Positions 17,715 through 25,987 of a DNA stretch of 42,884 nt are shown in pieces. The translations under genes and the position numbers were made by a program. Numbering within the stretch: the first letter of the stretch is position 1; the number at the start of each line of letters is the position of its first letter. This stretch comes from Vibrio rumoiensis 1S-45 (lineage in GTDB: Bacteria; Pseudomonadota; Gammaproteobacteria; Enterobacterales; Vibrionaceae): the NCBI RefSeq assembly GCF_000286955.2, contig NZ_AJYK02000065.1, positions 1 to 42,884 on the forward strand. The letters are read 5' to 3'. Below the pieces are notes generated by a model that saw only the letters and a list, made by a program, of their open reading frames with translations, was not told the DNA's origin and did not search any database.

Positions 17715-18779
17715 ATGAAGATGACATTTCGTTGGTATGGTGAAGGAAATGATAAAATTACCTTAGACCAAATTAAACAAATTCCGGGTGTAGAAGGTGT
17801 GGTTTGGTCATTGCACGACATGCCTGCAGGCTCACTTTGGTCACCAGAGCGTGTGGCGGAAGTTGAAAAACAAGCGCAAGAATATGGGTTTCATATTGAT
17901 GTGGTAGAAAGCGTCAATGTGCATGAAGATATTAAGCTGGGTCTTGATACTCGAGATCAATACATTGAAAACTACAAGCAAACCCTTAGGGTGCTGGCTA
18001 AATTTGGTGTCAAAGTCGTCTGTTATAACTTTATGCCAGTATTTGATTGGACTCGCACTAATCTCTATAAAAAAATGCCAGATGGTTCGAATGCTTTGTT
18101 TTTTGAAAAAAGTAAAATTAATGAAATTGATCCTATTGAGTTGATTGAGACGATTTCTAAAAACACCGATGTGACCATGCCGGGTTGGGAGCCAGAGCGT
18201 TTAGCGAATCTCAAGCAGACATTCAAACAGTATGAAGGCTTTACTGCTGAAGATTTATGGAAAAATTTACAGTATTTCTTAGAGCAAATTATTCCGGTGG
18301 CTGAAGAATGTAATATCAAAATGGCGATTCACCCTGATGATCCCGCTTTCCCGATTTTTGGACTACCACGCATCATTATTAATAAGGAAAATATCGGGCG
18401 CTTCTTAAAACTTGTCGATAGACCTCATAACGGTTTAACGGTATGTACGGGCTCATTAGGTTCAATTGATAATGATATTCCTGCAATTATCGAAAGCTAC
18501 CATGACCGCATACACTTTATGCATATTCGTAACGTAAAGCGTTTTGAAAATGGAGATTTTATCGAAAGTTCACACCGTGCTTGTGATGGTTCGGTTGATA
18601 TTGTCGAAGTAGTAAAAACGCTTCATAAATATGACTATCAAGGTTATGTTCGACCTGATCATGGGCGTCATATTTGGGGGGAGGAAAAGTGGGCTAGACC
18701 GGGCTACGGCTTATATGATCGTGCACTTGGAATTATGTATATAAACGGTTTGTGGGATACGCTAAACCACAAATCGTAA
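17715..18779 (+). CDS. uxuA: Mannonate dehydratase UxuA
   Basis: Cytoplasmic TIM-barrel, Fe2+/Mn2+-dependent enzyme (354 aa) removing water from D-mannonate to give 2-keto-3-deoxygluconate. It begins MKMTFRWYGEGNDKITLDQIKQIPG and has VWSLHDMPAGSLW, MAIHPDDPAFPIFGLPRI (metal His), TVCTGSLG (Cys), HMRNVKR-type HIRNVKRF (His) and the late VRPDHGRHIWGE (Asp). E. coli UxuA is longer (394 aa) because of an insertion; ~350 aa is common elsewhere. The ATG at 17721 is an alternative start. Ends the uxuBA unit at a strong terminator. Confidence 0.94.
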   Translation: MKMTFRWYGEGNDKITLDQIKQIPGVEGVVWSLHDMPAGSLWSPERVAEVEKQAQEYGFHIDVVESVNVHEDIKLGLDTRDQYIENYKQTLRVLAKFGVKVVCYNFMPVFDWTRTNLYKKMPDGSNALFFEKSKINEIDPIELIETISKNTDVTMPGWEPERLANLKQTFKQYEGFTAEDLWKNLQYFLEQIIPVAEECNIKMAIHPDDPAFPIFGLPRIIINKENIGRFLKLVDRPHNGLTVCTGSLGSIDNDIPAIIESYHDRIHFMHIRNVKRFENGDFIESSHRACDGSVDIVEVVKTLHKYDYQGYVRPDHGRHIWGEEKWARPGYGLYDRALGIMYINGLWDTLNHKS

Positions 18780-18801
18780 TGTAAATTGATAATAAATTGA
18801 G

Positions 18802-18840
18802 AAAGGCGATGTACTGAAACTTAAAGTACATCGCCTTTGT
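18802..18840. terminator. Bidirectional terminator between uxuA and ygjV
   Basis: Perfect 14-bp stem AAAGGCGATGTACT/AGTACATCGCCTTT with a 9-base loop, between two genes that end towards each other. Confidence 0.85.
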
Positions 18841-18852
18841 TGTTTGTTGGGG

Positions 18853-19407
18853 TTATTTTTTTTCATCAACTAGGGAAGAATTTAGCCTTTCACTGGATTC
18901 TAGTTTCTTATTGTGACGATATAAGCGCATTATAGTAAATAAGTTGACTGTTAGTAATGTCGCCTCTAAAAGTGATCCACCAATGGAACCAACGATAATG
19001 TTATTGGCCAGCCAACATACCGCACCGATGATAAAGGCAATTCGCATTTGAATGCCTTTTAGGAGAAATACGGCAATGGTGCCTAATACCGATCCAGCGA
19101 TAGGCAGTAAATCAAGTGGTCCTTCAGCTATCCATAAACCAAGTGCAATACTGACTATGACAAAAAAGGCTGCCACAACTTTATTTGAGGTCTTAATGGC
19201 TGTTACCGTTCGTAAGAAAGATAAAAGTGTGCTTATTGCCGAAATATTTGAACCCAAAAGGTAGAAATGCAAGACGTTATTTAACTGGAATATCACCATT
19301 AAAATCTTTAATTTGCGGTCATCTTTTTGATAAAAAGTAGAAATCCCCAAGGCAAAGCTAAGAAAGCCAAGCCATTGTGCAAAAGAAAGGTTAATTAAAT
19401 ATTCCAT
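18853..19407 (-). CDS. ygjV: YgjV-family inner-membrane protein
   Basis: Integral membrane protein of 184 aa (E. coli YgjV 183) with about five to six hydrophobic segments and a charged C-terminal tail (RHNKKLESSERLN). The N-terminus has AQWLGFLSFALGISTFYQKDDRKLK, the pattern I associate with the YgjV family; function is not established. In E. coli ygjV lies directly next to uxaA, and here it lies beside uxuA with an ExuR-type box 75 bases upstream of its start. Context therefore suggests a role in uronate use, perhaps at the membrane, but nothing shows transport activity. Confidence 0.78.
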   Translation of the reverse strand: MEYLINLSFAQWLGFLSFALGISTFYQKDDRKLKILMVIFQLNNVLHFYLLGSNISAISTLLSFLRTVTAIKTSNKVVAAFFVIVSIALGLWIAEGPLDLLPIAGSVLGTIAVFLLKGIQMRIAFIIGAVCWLANNIIVGSIGGSLLEATLLTVNLFTIMRLYRHNKKLESSERLNSSLVDEKK

Positions 19408-19481
19408 GTAATAGCCTTAAACGAAGAAAAGTGAAGCCTAGCCACTGTAGGCGCTTGCTAAATGGTCGAATGACTTCAAAG

Positions 19482-19495
19482 TTGTTATACCAATT
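19482..19495 (-). promoter_or_regulatory. ExuR-type operator before ygjV
   Basis: TTGTTATACCAATT is the exact complement of the AATTGGTATAACAA box between uxaC and exuR. It lies 75 bases upstream of the ygjV start in the same orientation relative to the gene. Confidence 0.62.
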
Positions 19496-19575
19496 AGAGT
19501 ACCATGATTAGAGTAGATTTGAAGTAAATTGAAATGCTATTTCAGTAAAAGGTGATGGCGCGCAGAGAATAATGA

Positions 19576-19764
19576 ATGAGTGGCATTAAGCAAAGTATTA
19601 GCATGATTGAGATCCGTGGGAATATTTGGCCAAATCACAGCAACGAGAAAACTCTAATTTTGAGTGTCACTAAAAAAGGGATGTTTACACCAGATAGAGC
19701 ATACGAGGCACAGAGGCTGTATCAGCTTCATAGTGAATTTAGTCGCAGGATTAATTACTTGTAG
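19576..19764 (+). CDS. Hypothetical 62-residue protein (doubtful)
   Basis: An ORF in the 432-base gap between ygjV and the SgrR-type gene. It starts MSGIKQSISMIEIRG and ends YQLHSEFSRRINYL, mixed charged and hydrophobic, with no membrane segment. A Met at residue 10 is an alternative start. No convincing ribosome binding site precedes either ATG. It could be a small soluble protein or the end of a decayed gene; I do not recognise it. Confidence 0.35.
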   Translation: MSGIKQSISMIEIRGNIWPNHSNEKTLILSVTKKGMFTPDRAYEAQRLYQLHSEFSRRINYL

Positions 19765-19839
19765 AGCGAGTATTAAAGTTACTCGGCTAGAAAAATAATT
19801 TATTATGCAGATCTGAGGTTAATTAGGGTAGATAAGTAA

Positions 19840-21618
19840 CTATTTGTCTTCTGGCTCAAACCAAGTCGAACGAAAATCAAACCAACCTAAGTTATTAAGG
19901 TGGATACCTTGAGCATTTGATGGACCTTTCAGGCGCATCCAATGATGAAATAATGGTTGTAACCAACCTGAGCGTACTACTTGCCAAATAAGATGTTCGG
20001 AATTTATTTCTCCGCTGCGCCATTGATTATGCCAGGATTGCAATAGGTCGTTATCTCTGCCACTAATTGATCTGCGCATCAATGGTGAACTGAGTAACCA
20101 AGCGCCAACATGCCATGTTTCTGGTACTGGAAAATTGATGGTACCTAACCAGAGATCAATATTATCAGCCGTACCTTGCGCCCATTGTTCATAAGGCAAC
20201 GTAACTATCTCTAGATCAATATTGTTTTGCTTAAGCAGGGTCGCTATCGCATTGGTTAGAGCTGGAAACTCTGGATGGTGTTCATGATAGGCTAAGCGAA
20301 TCACGGTGTTTGATGCTTTGACCTTAAAAGGAGACGTAGGGTTGGTCGGGGCTATCCGGTGGCACCAATTCGGTAGTAAACTTGTTGCTGGAACCCATAA
20401 ATAACGAATAGCAGGACTCAGCTCTTTTAATATGGAATAAGGGTTAAGAAGTTGCTGCAACCAAGCCCTGCTTTCTGGTTTTTGCCACTTGTCCGAGTGA
20501 CTATCGCAGAGTAAGAAATATCCACCTTGTTCTAAAAACATGTCCTCAAAAAGGTCAGAAGGGCCACCAGTCAGATCAGACTCAACACCTGCGATATATT
20601 CTTGGTCACTCAAGCTAGAACTCAACCAGGCTGAATTGGCTTTGTATGATAGCGATAGTTCCGTTTCTTCTGCGGTGACATCAGATTGATGAGTTAGATT
20701 TGGCCACATCAATATATCAATCTGATCCAGCAAAGCTCTAAAGCCAAAATAACCATCGAATGCTTTAAGACATAAAAGGCGTTCGTCATTTTGCACCACT
20801 TGATAGGGGCCTGTACCAACTGGTAAGCGCGAAAAATGTTCTACTTCATCGTGATTGCTCGGTAATATCAGTGCAGAGGCTGTTGCCAATAATTGCGGAA
20901 AGTTATCATCTTCTGCACTGAGTTCAAATTCTATACAATGTGGTCCGACAATTTTTATCTGCTCAATATGTGAAAAAAGGGCAAGCTTTCGAGTACGATT
21001 AAGAGAGGTAACAATATCGTTGCAAGTTAACGGCTGACCATCGTGAAATTGAACTGCAGGCCTTATATAAAAACGCCAGATAAACGGATTGATTTTCCGC
21101 CAATGATGGGCTAAATCGCCTTCTACTTCACCTGTTTCCTCTTTTACTCTGGTTAATCCACTGAAGATCTGACGAATAAGGTGGCGCTCTGACCGGCGCA
21201 AAGGTGTCCCTGGATACAAATTGTACATTGTTCGATAGTAGGGAACTCGCAGAATTTGGTTATCTGGATTAATTCTAAATCCGAGTTTCGAGCGTAATAA
21301 TGGCGCAACTAAGTGTTTATCTGAGCCGAGAAGATCAATCGCTTCATTGAAGCGACCTTTATCAATTAAGATTTCAGATTTCTTTCTAAGTAACTGGTTT
21401 TTATTACTTAATAGAGTTAATGCCGAACGTTTCCCACGGCCAAATTCTGCTTGCCAATCAATCCAGCCAGACTCTTGCATTTGAATCAAAAGATTTCTCA
21501 TGTGCCGCTTGGTACAGAAAAGTAAGTCAGAAAGCTCTTGTAATGTAACCGATACTTTGGTTTCACCGAAGTGGTTAAGCAGCTTGAGATATTGTTGTTC
21601 GAGTCTGTTACTTGCCAT
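19840..21618 (-). CDS. SgrR-family transcriptional regulator
   Basis: Two-domain regulator (592 aa; E. coli SgrR 551). An N-terminal winged helix (~1-115; TLQELSDLLFCTKRHMRNLL, then GWIDWQAEFGRGKRS) is fused to a periplasmic-binding-protein-like family 5 domain that acts in the cytoplasm as sensor (LRVPYYRTMYNLYPG, PAVQFHDGQPLT, LPVGTGPYQVV). The ending NLGWFDFRSTWF matches SgrR. In E. coli SgrR activates the sRNA SgrS under glucose-phosphate stress; here the divergent neighbour is an aroE-like gene and no sgrS- or setA-like element is seen, so its target probably differs. Paralogues of SgrR are common, so the symbol is left empty. Confidence 0.85.
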   Translation of the reverse strand: MASNRLEQQYLKLLNHFGETKVSVTLQELSDLLFCTKRHMRNLLIQMQESGWIDWQAEFGRGKRSALTLLSNKNQLLRKKSEILIDKGRFNEAIDLLGSDKHLVAPLLRSKLGFRINPDNQILRVPYYRTMYNLYPGTPLRRSERHLIRQIFSGLTRVKEETGEVEGDLAHHWRKINPFIWRFYIRPAVQFHDGQPLTCNDIVTSLNRTRKLALFSHIEQIKIVGPHCIEFELSAEDDNFPQLLATASALILPSNHDEVEHFSRLPVGTGPYQVVQNDERLLCLKAFDGYFGFRALLDQIDILMWPNLTHQSDVTAEETELSLSYKANSAWLSSSLSDQEYIAGVESDLTGGPSDLFEDMFLEQGGYFLLCDSHSDKWQKPESRAWLQQLLNPYSILKELSPAIRYLWVPATSLLPNWCHRIAPTNPTSPFKVKASNTVIRLAYHEHHPEFPALTNAIATLLKQNNIDLEIVTLPYEQWAQGTADNIDLWLGTINFPVPETWHVGAWLLSSPLMRRSISGRDNDLLQSWHNQWRSGEINSEHLIWQVVRSGWLQPLFHHWMRLKGPSNAQGIHLNNLGWFDFRSTWFEPEDK

Positions 21619-21748
21619 AAAAGAGGAACTTTTTTAATTTAAATGTATCAGTTTTTAATTGCCTCAATTTATATCATCCTAACTTCATCAACAAGGTATA
21701 TCTCACCGTGGGAAAGCGAGTATCACTAGATATCAAGACATTTTGCTG

Positions 21749-21762
21749 TGGTTATACCTATT
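21749..21762 (-). promoter_or_regulatory. Possible ExuR-type box before the aroE-like gene
   Basis: TGGTTATACCTATT matches the inverted box TTGTTATACCAATT in 12 of 14 positions. It ends 26 bases before the start at 21789, in the 170-base gap shared with the SgrR-type gene. Confidence 0.38.
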
Positions 21763-21788
21763 CATAAATAAAGAAATGGAGAGTTTGG

Positions 21789-22613
21789 ATGAACACAAAA
21801 ATTAATAAAGATACAACGATTTGCATGTCTTTAGCTGCAAGACCTACCAACTTTGGTACGCGCTTTCATAATTACCTCTACAATGCATTGGAGTTGAATT
21901 ACCTTTATAAAGCATTTACTAGTAAAGATCTTACTGGCGTGATAACAGGGATGAGGGCCCTTAATTTTCGCGGTTGCGCTATTTCAATGCCATTTAAAGA
22001 GGAAGTCATAGCATTAGTGGATGAACTCGATCCTTCTGCGGCAGCGATTAATTCAGTAAACACTATCGTTAATACAGACGGCCACCTCAAAGCGTATAAT
22101 ACCGATTACATTGCTATTTCTACGCTATTAACTAAATACGCGATCCCAACAGATTCCTCATTTGCTTTAAAGGGAAGTGGTGGAATGGCAAAGGCGGTAG
22201 CGTGTGCCTTAAGAGATTTGGGGTTTACTAATGGTGTGATAGTGGCTACCAATGAGCAGAGTGGTAAGGCGCTGGCCGATTTATGTGGTTTCAAATGGCA
22301 AGCTGATATGAGTGATGTCGAGGCTGATCTACTGATTAATGCGACTCCACTAGGTATGAGTGGAGGCCCAGAAGAAGGACGATTTTGCTTTTCTGAGCAA
22401 GAAATTGAACATATGCAAGTGCTGTTTGATGTTGTTGCTATTCCGTCTGTTACGCCAGCGGTTGAATATGCAAAATCCATAGATAAAACAGTGATCACTG
22501 GCAGTGAAGTTTTTGCTATTCAAGCTGTTGAGCAGTTCCAGTTATACACTGGAATTAGACCGAGTCAGTTGCTTTTTGAACAAGCAGCGGCTTATTCGAG
22601 AAGTGAATATTAA
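21789..22613 (+). CDS. Shikimate dehydrogenase-like protein (HI0607/SDH-L type)
   Basis: NAD(P)-dependent oxidoreductase of the shikimate dehydrogenase superfamily (274 aa). It follows H. influenzae HI0607 closely as I recall that protein: INKDTTICMSLAARPTNFG, YKAFTSKDL, FRGCAISMPFKEE with the catalytic Lys, NSVNTIVN, AYNTDYIAI with the catalytic Asp, a GSGGMAKAV nucleotide loop, and FDVVAIPSVTPAVEYA. HI0607-type enzymes use shikimate poorly and their physiological substrate is unsettled. It is preceded by GGAGAG 7-8 bases before the ATG. Divergent from the SgrR-type regulator with a possible ExuR box between. Confidence 0.85.
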   Translation: MNTKINKDTTICMSLAARPTNFGTRFHNYLYNALELNYLYKAFTSKDLTGVITGMRALNFRGCAISMPFKEEVIALVDELDPSAAAINSVNTIVNTDGHLKAYNTDYIAISTLLTKYAIPTDSSFALKGSGGMAKAVACALRDLGFTNGVIVATNEQSGKALADLCGFKWQADMSDVEADLLINATPLGMSGGPEEGRFCFSEQEIEHMQVLFDVVAIPSVTPAVEYAKSIDKTVITGSEVFAIQAVEQFQLYTGIRPSQLLFEQAAAYSRSEY

Positions 22614-22626
22614 ACCTAAATAAAAC

Positions 22627-22711
22627 ATCAGCATGATGCTCTACATGAATAATAAGTTCATTACTATTACCGCTTGTCTTATAGCAAGCGGATGTAGTCA
22701 CTGTTGCTGAT
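22627..22711. other. Nested inverted repeats after the aroE-like gene
   Basis: Three complementary pairs nest in order: ATCAGCA (22627) with TGCTGAT (22705), CTACAT (22641) with ATGTAG (22692), and CCGCTTG (22670) with CAAGCGG (22685). The inner hairpin is strong; there is no T tract, so it is not a classic terminator. It may be a folded 3' end or an unrecognised RNA. This is the first part of the 595-base gap before iolG. Confidence 0.4.
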
Positions 22712-22797
22712 ATTTAGTCTGCTTTTCCAATAAACATTCATAAAATTAATACTGTAACTTAGCTGATAAACTCCAACCTAACTGGCTCCAAGAGCGT

Positions 22798-22889
22798 TTC
22801 ACTCTTATGTCGGTCTACCTTGCCGATAATGTTTTTCACTTCTTTTAAGATCTTAATACTTTGCGATCCTGTATAACGTGGTTTTTCAT
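22798..22889 (-). pseudogene. Remnant of an IS3-family OrfA start
   Basis: On the minus strand a frame reads EKPRYTGSQSIKILKEVK and then diverges. IS3-type OrfA proteins of the IS407 kind begin KK(P)RYTEAQIVKILKEVE, so about 16 residues look like a transposase start. An ATG at 22889 precedes it in a frame one base out, as if one A had been lost from a run. No other transposase parts or terminal repeats are seen. Decayed and tentative. Confidence 0.35.
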
Positions 22890-23021
22890 AATTGCTTTTC
22901 GTTTAAGGTGGTTTAAACACGAGAATTCTAAGTGGAAGTGTACTTAGTTTTTTGTGGTATCTACATTGTGATTTGGTGGTTATTTTGTCATTAAGTGTTA
23001 ACAAAATCTCATTTTCACGAT

Positions 23022-23068
23022 TAGAATAAAAATTTCATAACTACTTTCTTGTGAAACTTTATTTTCAT
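23022..23068. promoter_or_regulatory. Two probable IolR operators before iolG
   Basis: TAGAAT-AAAA-ATTTCA (23022-23037) and TGAAAC-TTTA-TTTTCA (23053-23068) each match the dyad TGAAAT-N4-ATTTCA in 10 of 12 fixed positions, with 15 bases between them. They lie 140-190 bases before iolG. The same dyad appears before the other inositol genes. Confidence 0.55.
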
Positions 23069-23208
23069 GTATATGGTGTTTGTGTAAATTCACAATAATG
23101 AATGCTCAATAAAGTCATTTAGCAGCTTGCAAGATCGATGCTGGTTGTAATGTGAAATTAAGAGCTAACTAAAATGATTAAAAGTTCCCGTAGAGAGGAG
23201 ATGACCCT

Positions 23209-24195
23209 ATGTATCATATCGCATTATTTGGCGCTGGACGTATCGGCCAAGTACACGCAATTAATATTGCTGCCCATAAAGAAACACAATTGTATTCTAT
23301 CATTGATCCGTATGATGACGGAGCTCAAAAGCTTGCCACACAATATGGAGCGAAGGTTCAAACAACAGAAGAGGCTTTGGCTGATCCTATGGTTGCGGGG
23401 GTGCTTATTGCTTCTGCTACAGATACACACGCAGAACTTATTGAAATGGCAGCTAGGGCGGGGAAAGCAATATTTTGCGAAAAGCCTGTACACCTTGACT
23501 TAGACCGTGTTCAAGAATGTTTAAAAGTGGTAGAAAAAAGTCAAGTACCACTATTTGTTGCTTTCAATCGTCGTTATGATCCGCAATTTCTTACATTGCG
23601 CAACCAGGTTCAATCTGGGGCAATTGGAAAGCCAGAATCATTAATTATCACTTCTCGAGATCCATCACCCCCACCAGCGCAATACATTAAAGTTTCAGGT
23701 GGAATGTTTCGAGATATGACAATTCATGATTTCGATATGGCGCGATATATCATGGGAGAAGAGCCCGTTTCTATATATGCTCAAGGTAGTAACCTTATTG
23801 ACCCTGAGATAGGAGAAGAAGGTGATATTGATACCGCTTTTGTAGTAATGAAGTTTGCATCAGGAGCTATGGCGACAATTTCAAATAGTCGCCGTTCAGG
23901 TTACGGTTACGATCAACGTATTGAGTTGCATGGTGAAAAAGGTTTACTAAAAGCGAATAATATTAATGAAAATACAGTGGAGCAGTGGAGTGATTTTGGG
24001 TGTGTATCAGCTAAACCAGAACACTTTTTTCTTCAGCGATATGAGCAAGCTTATCGTGCGGAATGGCAACATTTTACTGATATTTTAGCTCAAAGGTCAA
24101 AACCAGAATGTACTGGTTTTGATGGCGAACAAGCTTTACGTATTGCAGATAAAGCTCTGGAGTCTTTAATTACAGGTAAAGAAATACAAATGTAA
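23209..24195 (+). CDS. iolG: Inositol 2-dehydrogenase IolG
   Basis: NAD-dependent Gfo/Idh/MocA oxidoreductase (328 aa) oxidising myo-inositol to scyllo-inosose, the first catabolic step. The Rossmann motif FGAGRIGQVHA is at 7-17; the catalytic Lys is in FCEKPVHLD (~97); the substrate motif is GGMFRDMTIHDFDMARYIMGE (~160-180) with the conserved Asp and His. AGAGGAG lies about 9 bases before the ATG. An overlapping frame (23174-23503) was ignored. It is the first gene of a unit with the symporter, in front of which lie two IolR-type boxes. Confidence 0.92.
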   Translation: MYHIALFGAGRIGQVHAINIAAHKETQLYSIIDPYDDGAQKLATQYGAKVQTTEEALADPMVAGVLIASATDTHAELIEMAARAGKAIFCEKPVHLDLDRVQECLKVVEKSQVPLFVAFNRRYDPQFLTLRNQVQSGAIGKPESLIITSRDPSPPPAQYIKVSGGMFRDMTIHDFDMARYIMGEEPVSIYAQGSNLIDPEIGEEGDIDTAFVVMKFASGAMATISNSRRSGYGYDQRIELHGEKGLLKANNINENTVEQWSDFGCVSAKPEHFFLQRYEQAYRAEWQHFTDILAQRSKPECTGFDGEQALRIADKALESLITGKEIQM

Positions 24196-24225
24196 TTTCA
24201 ACTTTTGGCGATATTTGATTCTATT

Positions 24226-24250
24226 ACTAGCCTGATGGACTTGGGCTAGT
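24226..24250 (+). other. Hairpin between iolG and the symporter gene
   Basis: ACTAGCC/GGCTAGT stem with an 11-base loop and no T tract. An intercistronic stem of this kind may stabilise the iolG message or tune relative expression; no function is shown. Confidence 0.45.
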
Positions 24251-24277
24251 TAATAAACGAAAAATCTTGGAGGAACC

Positions 24278-25975
24278 ATGTTCGCGTTTATTTCTTTTTT
24301 AGCATTTACTTTATTTGTAGCAGGGTTTTCATATTATAAGACACGTAATTCTCATCTTACTGATTCAGCTGAGGGTTATTTCTTAGGTGGACGTTCATTA
24401 ACAGGAGTGTATATAGGGGGTTCAATGTTGCTTATGAACCTCTCTACGGAGCATTTAGTTGGCTTAAATGGTCTATCATTTAGAACTGGCTTTATTGTTA
24501 TGGCATGGGAAGTGATGGCAGCGATGACCATCGTTTTATTTGCTATTTTCTTTTTACCCCGTTATTTGAAACTTGGGATCTCCAGTATTCCAGAGTATTT
24601 AGAAAAACGGTTTGATAAACAAACTTTAACGATTACTTCTATCTTGTTTCTTGGTATGTATGTTATCTCATTATTACCTATTGTTTTATACACAGGAGCA
24701 ATTGCTTTAGAAAGTTTATTTCAAGTATCAAATGTATTTGAAGTGGAAAAATCGACGGCACTTTGGTTGATGGTATGGGGAGTTGGTGGTATCGGCGCTT
24801 TATATGCCATTTTTGGTGGTATTAAAGCCATTGCTGTTGCAGACACAATTAACGGTGTTGGTTTAATAGTCGGTGGTTTGATGGTCACATTATTCGCTTT
24901 AGCTTATGTTGGTAACGGCGATGTTTTGTCAGGCCTTACAGAGGTCTATCAAGATCATCCTGAAAAATTCAATTCTATAGGGGGTGATGATTCATTGGTA
25001 CCATTTTCTACATTATTTACGGGTTTGATTATTTCTAATATGTTTTTCTGGTGCTGTAACCAATCAATAGTACAGAAAGCGTTAGGGGCGAAGAACTTAG
25101 CTGAAGGACAAAAAGGTGTACTATTATGCGCGTTTTTTAAGTTAATGATTCCTAGTATTATTATTCTTCCTGGAATCATTGCTTTTCATGTATTTAATGG
25201 TCAACTGGAAAATCCAGATCAAGCATACCCTAATCTAGTTCAATTGGTTCTACCTGAAGTGTTGGTCGGCTTTTTTGCTGCAGTTGTTGTAGGAGCTGTT
25301 TTCTCAACATTTAGTGGGGGGTTGAACTCATCGGTTACCTTATTTACAGTCAACATATATAAGAAGTCTTTAAATCCTAACGCAACTGAATCTCAAGTTG
25401 TTACAATAGGTAAGTATTTAGGTTTAGGGTTAGCTATCATTTCTATGATTGTAGCTCCTTTAGTCGCTAATGCACCAGATGGCTTGTTCTACTTAATTCA
25501 ACAGCTTCAAGGTATATTTAACTCTCCAATTTTAAGTGTTGTTTTAGTTGGCCTTCTGACAAAACGTGTACCAGCAATTGCAGCTAAATTAGGCTTATTA
25601 TTTGGGATGTCAGCATATATTCTGTTTAATTTTGTTATTAAAGTAGATATACACTTTTTTCATCTTGTTGGTTTGTTGTTTGTTGGTAACGTCATATTTA
25701 TGTTAGTGGTCGGCTATTTCTATCCACAAGAAGAGTATAATGATGTTTACACTGAGCAAGTTGATATTAATCCTTGGTCTATGACTGCACCTATATCAGT
25801 GCTAATTACATTAGCTTCAGTATCCATGTATATTTTCTTAGCACAAAATGTACCGAGTTGGTTAATGTTTAGTTATTATGTATTGGCCTGTATAGCATTA
25901 ACCTATGTTTTTTGGACCATAGCCCGAGAGCTCATTAAGAGTTCTAAAGTTACGAATACACCAAAAATATTATAA
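24278..25975 (+). CDS. Sodium:solute symporter (SSS/SLC5 family, YidK/vSGLT-like), probable inositol importer
   Basis: Inner-membrane Na+-coupled sugar symporter (565 aa, about 14 membrane segments). Seen: GYFLGGRSLTGVYIGGSMLLMNLSTEHLVGLNG near the N-terminus, AVADTINGVGLIVGG, the WCCNQSIVQKALGAK motif and GAVFSTFSGGLNSS, all as in YidK and vSGLT. The N-terminal FISFLAFTLF segment is the first helix. TTGGAGGA precedes the ATG. Lying 82 bases behind iolG and with no other uptake system in the locus, it is probably the myo-inositol importer. A strong terminator follows. Confidence 0.87.
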   Translation: MFAFISFLAFTLFVAGFSYYKTRNSHLTDSAEGYFLGGRSLTGVYIGGSMLLMNLSTEHLVGLNGLSFRTGFIVMAWEVMAAMTIVLFAIFFLPRYLKLGISSIPEYLEKRFDKQTLTITSILFLGMYVISLLPIVLYTGAIALESLFQVSNVFEVEKSTALWLMVWGVGGIGALYAIFGGIKAIAVADTINGVGLIVGGLMVTLFALAYVGNGDVLSGLTEVYQDHPEKFNSIGGDDSLVPFSTLFTGLIISNMFFWCCNQSIVQKALGAKNLAEGQKGVLLCAFFKLMIPSIIILPGIIAFHVFNGQLENPDQAYPNLVQLVLPEVLVGFFAAVVVGAVFSTFSGGLNSSVTLFTVNIYKKSLNPNATESQVVTIGKYLGLGLAIISMIVAPLVANAPDGLFYLIQQLQGIFNSPILSVVLVGLLTKRVPAIAAKLGLLFGMSAYILFNFVIKVDIHFFHLVGLLFVGNVIFMLVVGYFYPQEEYNDVYTEQVDINPWSMTAPISVLITLASVSMYIFLAQNVPSWLMFSYYVLACIALTYVFWTIARELIKSSKVTNTPKIL

Positions 25976-25987
25976 TTATACTTTATA

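Noticed and set aside
22106..22498. 130-codon ORF on the minus strand inside the aroE-like gene
   Set aside because: Opposite strand of a gene with clear catalytic motifs; Ser/Ala-rich shadow without a ribosome site.
23081..23096. TTGTGTAAATTCACAA as a CRP site before iolG
   Set aside because: The GTG and CAC halves are 6 bases apart, not the 8 needed for CRP; another regulator is possible but unsupported.
23174..23503. 109-codon ORF overlapping the start of iolG in another frame
   Set aside because: The iolG frame has the Rossmann and catalytic motifs and a good ribosome site; this one has none.
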